From the NCBI GenBank assembly GCA_947474995.1, contig CANJNJ010000042.1:1-37433 (forward strand): 37,433 nucleotides of DNA. The letters are read 5' to 3'. Both the position numbers and the translations under genes were made by a program. The notes below the pieces were generated by a model. It had not been told where the DNA came from, did not search any database, and saw only the letters and a program-made list of their open reading frames with translations. This DNA comes from Opitutaceae bacterium. GTDB taxonomy: Bacteria > Verrucomicrobiota > Verrucomicrobiia > Opitutales > Opitutaceae. This document shows, one piece after another, positions 33,283 to 37,433 of this stretch. Positions within the stretch are counted from its first letter, which is position 1; each line of letters starts with the position of its first letter.

Positions 33283-35418
33283 CTACGCCCGCGCGATGTT
33301 CTCCGGCGTCAGCGGCAGCTTCCGCACACGCTTGCCCGTCGCCGCAAACACCGCGTTCGCCACCGCCGGACCGACCAGCGCCGTCGCCGGCTCGCCGATG
33401 CCACCCGGCTTCTCCGTGCTGGCCACCAGCACGACGTCGATCGGCGGCGTCTCGTGCAGTCGCAGCACCGGATAATCGTGGAAGTTCGTCTGCTCCACCC
33501 GGCCGTTCTTCAGCGTGATTTGATCGTGCAGTGTCGCCGACAGCCCGAAGACCACGCTCGAGTGAATCTGCGCCTCGACCGTATCGGGGTTCACCATCCG
33601 GCCCAGGTCCGCCACCACCACAATCCGGTGGACCTTGATCAGGTTTTTCTCGACCGAGATTTCCGCGACCTGCGCCATGTAGGTGTCGTAGCCTTCCATC
33701 AGCGCGATGCCGCGGGACCGGCCTGCCGGCGGCGCGCTGCCCCAGCCCGCTTTCTCCGCGGCCAGCTTCAGCACGTTCGCAAACCGCGGCTGCGACCCGA
33801 GCAGCGACAGCCGATACGCATACGGATCCTGTTTCGCCACCGCCGCCAGTTCGTCGATGAAGCTCTCGTTCGCGAACGCGTTCAGCGCGTGGCTCACCGA
33901 GCGCCAGTAGCCGACGCGCAAACCGGTGTCGTGAATCACGAGATCGTGGGTCGCGTTTGGAATCGCGTACGGCGCGACCGCCGCCTCCGCCATAAAGGGA
34001 TCGAGCGTGTCCTTCGCCAGCCCGAACGCGCGCTGCGTCACCGACTGCGACGTCAACTGGAACGTCAGCGCCGTCGGCTTGTTGTCCGCGCCGAGCGCCG
34101 CCGCCATCCGGTGCAACGCCATCGGCCGATAGTAGTCGTGCCCCATGTCGTCCTCGCGCGTCCACAGCAGCTTCACCGGCTTGCCCACGGCGCGGGAAAT
34201 CTGCGCCGCCTGTACGATGAAATCCAACTCGAGCCGGCGGCCGAACCCGCCACCGAGAAACGTCGTCTTGAGCGTGATGTCCTCGGGCTTGATCCCGAGC
34301 GCCGCAGCGACCGCGCCTTGCGCGCCCTGCTGGAATTGCGTGGGCCCGATCAACAGGCACTTCCCGCCGCGGAAATCGGCCGTGAAATTCATCGGCTCCA
34401 TCGTCGCGTGCGCCAGGTAGGGCAACTCGTACTCCGCCTTCACGGTTTTCGTCGCGCCCGCCAGCACGGCGGCGGCATCGCCGGTTTTCTTGATGCTGAT
34501 GACCTTCGCCGTCGCGGCGGCCGCGTGGATGCCCGCCATCATTGACGCGGTGTCGAGTTTCGCCCCGGGACCTTCGTCCCATTGGATGGACAAAACTTCC
34601 CGCGCCTTCCGCGCCTGCCAGTAACTCGATGCCACGACGGCCACGCCGTCGCTGATCTCCACGACGTCGATCACACCCGGCATCGCCTGGGCCTTCGCCG
34701 CGTTGAAACTCTTCACCTTGCCGCCGATCACCGGGCACTGCTCGAGCGAGGCGAAGACCATGCCCGGCAATTTCACATCGATGCCGTACTCCGCGGTGCC
34801 GTTGACCTTCGACGGCGTGTCCAGGCGATGAACGGGCTTCCCGACGATCCGAAAATCCTTCGGGTCCTTCAGCACGACGTCCTTCGGCACCGGCAGCTTG
34901 GCCGCGGCCTCCGCGAGGTGGCCGTAGGTCGCCTTCCGCCCACCGGGGCCGAAGACCTCGCCGTTTTCCGCGCGGCATTGCGAGGCGTCGACCTTCCATT
35001 CGTTCGCCGCCGCCGTCACCAGCATCGTCCGGACCTGCGCGCCGCCGATTCGCAGCTTTTCCCAGCCGTCGCGCACGGAGGTCGAGCCGCCGGTGATCTG
35101 CGCCCCGAGGAGCGCATTGGTGTACACGGGATCGGGTGGAGCGATGACGACTTTGATTTTCGCCAGATCGATATTCAGTTCCTCGGCGATCAGCATCGGC
35201 ATCGAGGTGTACACGCCCTGGCCCATCTCGGAGCGGGCGGAGATGAGCGTGACCGTATTGTCATCGGCAATGTGCACCCAGGCATTCGGCGTGTGCACGG
35301 TGCCCGCGACCAGCGTCTTTTCGACGGCCTTGATTAGCTCGGGCACATGGAAGCCGAGGACGAGGCCGCCGCCGGCGACGGTGGTGTTGATGAGAAATTC
35401 GCGACGGGAAAGTTTCAT
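33283..35418 (-). CDS. iorB: Molybdopterin-binding hydroxylase large subunit (IorB/isoquinoline 1-oxidoreductase beta-like)
   Basis: Large subunit of a xanthine-oxidase family molybdenum hydroxylase, 711 residues. A twin-arginine export signal is at residues 4-9 (SRREFL) with a hydrophobic stretch behind it, so the folded cofactor-loaded complex is probably sent to the periplasm. 'SEMGQGVYTSMPMLIAEEL' (about 62-80), 'FLGGGFGRRLELD' near 400 and the C-terminal 'GGIGEPATALVGPAVANA', with the catalytic Glu676, match the IorB group that fuses both molybdopterin domains in one chain. The true substrate is unknown; the group oxidises N-heterocycles and aldehydes. It follows iorA by ten bases and has a GAGGA ribosome binding site. 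There is no FAD subunit nearby, as expected for this group. Confidence 0.9.
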   Translation of the reverse strand: MKLSRREFLINTTVAGGGLVLGFHVPELIKAVEKTLVAGTVHTPNAWVHIADDNTVTLISARSEMGQGVYTSMPMLIAEELNIDLAKIKVVIAPPDPVYTNALLGAQITGGSTSVRDGWEKLRIGGAQVRTMLVTAAANEWKVDASQCRAENGEVFGPGGRKATYGHLAEAAAKLPVPKDVVLKDPKDFRIVGKPVHRLDTPSKVNGTAEYGIDVKLPGMVFASLEQCPVIGGKVKSFNAAKAQAMPGVIDVVEISDGVAVVASSYWQARKAREVLSIQWDEGPGAKLDTASMMAGIHAAAATAKVISIKKTGDAAAVLAGATKTVKAEYELPYLAHATMEPMNFTADFRGGKCLLIGPTQFQQGAQGAVAAALGIKPEDITLKTTFLGGGFGRRLELDFIVQAAQISRAVGKPVKLLWTREDDMGHDYYRPMALHRMAAALGADNKPTALTFQLTSQSVTQRAFGLAKDTLDPFMAEAAVAPYAIPNATHDLVIHDTGLRVGYWRSVSHALNAFANESFIDELAAVAKQDPYAYRLSLLGSQPRFANVLKLAAEKAGWGSAPPAGRSRGIALMEGYDTYMAQVAEISVEKNLIKVHRIVVVADLGRMVNPDTVEAQIHSSVVFGLSATLHDQITLKNGRVEQTNFHDYPVLRLHETPPIDVVLVASTEKPGGIGEPATALVGPAVANAVFAATGKRVRKLPLTPENIARA

Positions 35419-35428
35419 GGCGTGGTCC

Positions 35429-35896
35429 TCAGGCTTGGTTGCGCATTTCGGTGGCCGCGGTCTTGATCGCGGCGCGGATGCGATTGTAGGTCCCGCAACG
35501 GCACAGGTTGCCGTCCATGGCCTCTTGGATTTCGGCGTCGGTGGGATTCTGTTTACTGGTCAGCAGGGCCGCCGCGCTCATCAGCTGGCCCGACTGGCAG
35601 TAACCGCACTGCGGCACCTCGTGGGCGATCCACGCCTTCTGCAGCGGGTGCGAGTTGTTAGTCGAAAGCGACTCGACCGTCGCGACCTTCTTGCCCTCGA
35701 CGGTGGAGAGCGGTGTCTGGCACGAGCGCACGGGAGCCCCGTTCACGTGCACCGTGCAGGCGCCGCACTGGCCGATGCCGCAGCCGAACTTGGTGCCGTT
35801 GAGCCCGAGCTCATCGCGGATGACCCAGAGCAAGGGCGTGTCCCCCGCGGATTTCGCGGAGACGATTTTACCGTTTAGCGAGAAGTTAGTAGGCAT
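35429..35896 (-). CDS. iorA: (2Fe-2S)-binding small subunit of molybdenum hydroxylase (IorA-like)
   Basis: Electron-transfer subunit of 155 residues with two [2Fe-2S] clusters. The plant-ferredoxin-type cluster uses C39, C44, C47 and C59 ('[17 protein letters not shown]'); the second, helical cluster uses C97, C100, C132 and C134 ('CGYCQSGQ' and 'LCRCGTY'). Length and order are standard. It has no signal peptide, so it presumably travels to the periplasm with the Tat-signal-bearing large subunit. First gene of the iorA-iorB pair, preceded by a perfect Shine-Dalgarno, unlike nearly every other gene here. Electrons would pass to a cytochrome acceptor, not seen in the window. Confidence 0.93.
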   Translation of the reverse strand: MPTNFSLNGKIVSAKSAGDTPLLWVIRDELGLNGTKFGCGIGQCGACTVHVNGAPVRSCQTPLSTVEGKKVATVESLSTNNSHPLQKAWIAHEVPQCGYCQSGQLMSAAALLTSKQNPTDAEIQEAMDGNLCRCGTYNRIRAAIKTAATEMRNQA

Positions 35897-36384
35897 GATT
35901 TCCTCCTGGAGTTTTCAATGCGCCGGACTGCGGCGGCGCGTCTGTGACGACGGATGAGTGCGTTAGGCCGTCCTGGGCGATCCTCGAAAGTCGATCCACC
36001 GTATTTCGAGCCTGGGGTTGGGGTAACGGCCATTGGTTTATTCAGCGTGGTGTGCCTCGCAAGCCATAACGGAAGGGCGACAGTCGGCGCCGCGACGCGG
36101 CGAACGCTTAACGCTTAAGTCCAGACGACAATCCCTCCCACCCGAAACCACGATCGAAGAGTTCTCTTTCCCTGCGTTTATTCAAACAAACCCGGGTTAA
36201 TTCATAAGCCAGGAAACCAAGCGCCCGGCCGAGGCAGTTTTAACCGCGAATCCACACGAATCCGAGAAATGGTGCGTTAGAGTTAAAAACTGAGCGCTGA
36301 GCGTTCGCGGCGCCGCGCGCCGCGCCGGCCTGACCCCGCATCCCGGGTTGACACCGGCCCGCGCGGCGCGGACACCCTTTGCGC
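35897..36384. other. 488-base intergenic region, no gene seen
   Basis: It should hold the divergent promoters of iorA and the SLOG-type gene. A TTGACA hexamer occurs at 36348 but no matching -10 box follows at the usual distance. AAGCCAGGAAACCAAG near 36206 echoes the repeat at 31041, and 'AACCGCGAATCCACACGAATC' near 36242 is another short-period repeat of the ATTCAC type. A GC-rich palindromic patch lies at 36305-36330. Long frames on the minus strand here are unconvincing. Confidence 0.6.
35902..35907 (-). promoter_or_regulatory. Strong Shine-Dalgarno AGGAGG of iorA
   Basis: AGGAGG lies five bases before the iorA ATG. It is the only full consensus ribosome binding site I found before any start in the window and supports the chosen start at 35896. 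Confidence 0.85.
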
Positions 36385-37433
36385 ATGGCAGCCGAGGACC
36401 AGCTCCCAATTTTCCACGTGGTGGGTTTCACCGGCCACCGGCAGCTGGAGAACCGGGCGCGCGTGGAACAGGCCCTCCTCGAGGTATTGACCGGGCTCCG
36501 AGCCGAGCAAGGCGTGGAATGGCTGGCGTTATCCTCCGTCGCGGCCGGCAGCGACATGGTCTTCGCCCGCACCGCGCTCCGGCTCGGCCTCGGGTGGGAA
36601 GCGATCCTGCCCATGCCGCCCGTGGAATTCCGGCACGATTTCGCCGACGAGGAATGGCGGACCGTCGAGACGCTCCTCGCGGAGGCCGAGCAGGTGCGCG
36701 TCATTGGCGAGCGTTCGCAGCGCGACGACGCCTACCTCGATTGCGGCATGGATACGGTCAACCACTGCGACCTTTTGCTGGCGGTCTGGGACGGCGAACC
36801 CGCCCGGGGCCGCGGGGGTACCGCGGAAATCGTGGCCTATGCCCGGGAGATGGACCTACCGATCATCATCATCGATTCGGAAACGCTCAGGGTGCGCCGG
36901 GAGAATTTCGAGCGGCTGAAAACCGGTGACCGCCACCTCGAATTTTTCAACCAGCTGGCCCCCGCGCCGGCCGGGGCGCCCGACACCATGCCCGGCCGCA
37001 CGCGCGTGTATGAATTCCAGCGCAAGCTCGATTACATTGCCACGCACCACGGGCCCAATTTCCGGCGGCTGACCGCGATTACGGTCTGGCTGCATGTGCT
37101 CGCGACGACGCTCGCCGCCGCCACCATCGCCTTCGGCCTGCACCTCGCCATCCTGCCTTGGGCCAAGTTCCTGTGCCTCATCGCTGCGCTCGGCGTCGCG
37201 ATGGTCCTGAAGAACCACCGCGACCAAACCGACTGGGTGCGCTGTCGACTCGGGGCGGAAATCGCGCGCAGCGCCCTCGCCACCTGGGGCCTGCCGCGGG
37301 CGCTGCGGCTGTTCGACGATTTCGACTGGGCCGGACTCGAGCCGCTGCGGCGCTCGCTCGACGTCCTGCAGCGGCGCGCGACCCGGATGAGTCCTGCGAG
37401 CTTTGATCTGTTCAAGCAGCGCTATGTGGCCGA
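36385..37433 (+). CDS. SLOG-like nucleotide-sensor domain fused to two-helix membrane effector (3' end outside window)
   Basis: Open frame of at least 349 residues running off the right edge. Residues 1-165 look like a SLOG (Rossmann-type) domain: 'VVGFTGHRQL' (12-21), 'SSVAAGSDMVFA' (50-61), 'CDLLLAVWDGEPARGRGGTAEIVAYARE' around 128-155, the last with the GxGGT loop expected to hold a nucleotide. After a Pro/Ala linker, residues 205-350 carry 'YEFQRKLDYIA', two hydrophobic helices (about 230-252 and 260-275) and a helical tail ('NHRDQTDWVRCRLGAEIARSAL'), resembling SLATT/DUF4231-type two-transmembrane effectors. In known systems such pairs sense a nucleotide signal and disrupt the membrane. 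The exact family is inferred from motif memory; the gene start at the ATG fits but has no Shine-Dalgarno. Confidence 0.75.
   Translation, partial: MAAEDQLPIFHVVGFTGHRQLENRARVEQALLEVLTGLRAEQGVEWLALSSVAAGSDMVFARTALRLGLGWEAILPMPPVEFRHDFADEEWRTVETLLAEAEQVRVIGERSQRDDAYLDCGMDTVNHCDLLLAVWDGEPARGRGGTAEIVAYAREMDLPIIIIDSETLRVRRENFERLKTGDRHLEFFNQLAPAPAGAPDTMPGRTRVYEFQRKLDYIATHHGPNFRRLTAITVWLHVLATTLAAATIAFGLHLAILPWAKFLCLIAALGVAMVLKNHRDQTDWVRCRLGAEIARSALATWGLPRALRLFDDFDWAGLEPLRRSLDVLQRRATRMSPASFDLFKQRYVA

Noticed and set aside
36348-36376. TTGACA box before the SLOG-type gene as a promoter
   Set aside because: The hexamer matches -35, but the sequence 17 bases on (GACACC) is unlike a -10 box.
36240-36704. 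Minus-strand frame of 154 codons near the SLOG-type gene
   Set aside because: Overlaps the SLOG-like gene start and repeat DNA; Arg/Ser-rich, no motif.

Overview
The window looks like a chromosomal segment of a GC-rich Verrucomicrobiota bacterium, most likely in or near the Opitutaceae. This is an inference from gene content: LL-diaminopimelate aminotransferase, a fused rhamnulose-1-phosphate aldolase/dehydrogenase, a PEP-CTERM protein, a REP-associated transposase (RAYT) and abundant palindromic REP-like repeats. No rRNA, tRNA, CRISPR array, phage or plasmid genes were recognised. Almost no gene has a clear Shine-Dalgarno sequence; iorA is the exception.

Layout, left to right. (1) 1-2213: OPT-family oligopeptide transporter, minus strand, cut at the left edge. 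(2) 2537-3601: secreted beta-propeller-like PEP-CTERM protein whose tail and stop codon come from a REP repeat. (3) 3663-13299: a rhamnose/lactate block. lutAB (minus) lies divergent from rhaB (plus). Further on are a RAYT with its REPs, an M13 peptidase, the fused rhaEW and a class II aldolase paralogue. RhaEW would make L-lactate from rhamnulose-1-phosphate, and LutAB would oxidise lactate to pyruvate. (4) 13429-15608: divergent panC-like and dapL genes; the PanC has lost several substrate-binding residues. (5) 16029-19848: an mlaE-mlaF-mlaD-lipoprotein operon for lipid transport between the envelope membranes. (6) 19972-25850: HAD phosphatase, sodium/solute symporter, DUF2721 membrane protein and RecD2 helicase. 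(7) 26082-30640: periplasmic cupin, a 5'-truncated HtrA protease relic and a two-domain M16 peptidase, separated by repeats. (8) 30641-36384: a repeat mosaic, a small membrane protein, an M20 peptidase and a Tat-exported molybdenum hydroxylase pair (iorA-iorB). (9) 36385-37433: a SLOG-like domain joined to a two-helix membrane segment, cut at the right edge. This architecture is typical of nucleotide-signalled defence or conflict systems.

The strongest signal beyond genes is the repeat layer. At least five families of palindromic REP-like elements occupy the gaps, several with a GTAG foot, and they repeatedly supply or touch stop codons. Ten of the eleven TAG stops in the window are preceded by G, giving GTAG. 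A second layer consists of seven-base tandem repeats, four units each, at three loci; two of these lie inside recD2 and the M16 peptidase gene. A third consists of long imperfect hairpins.
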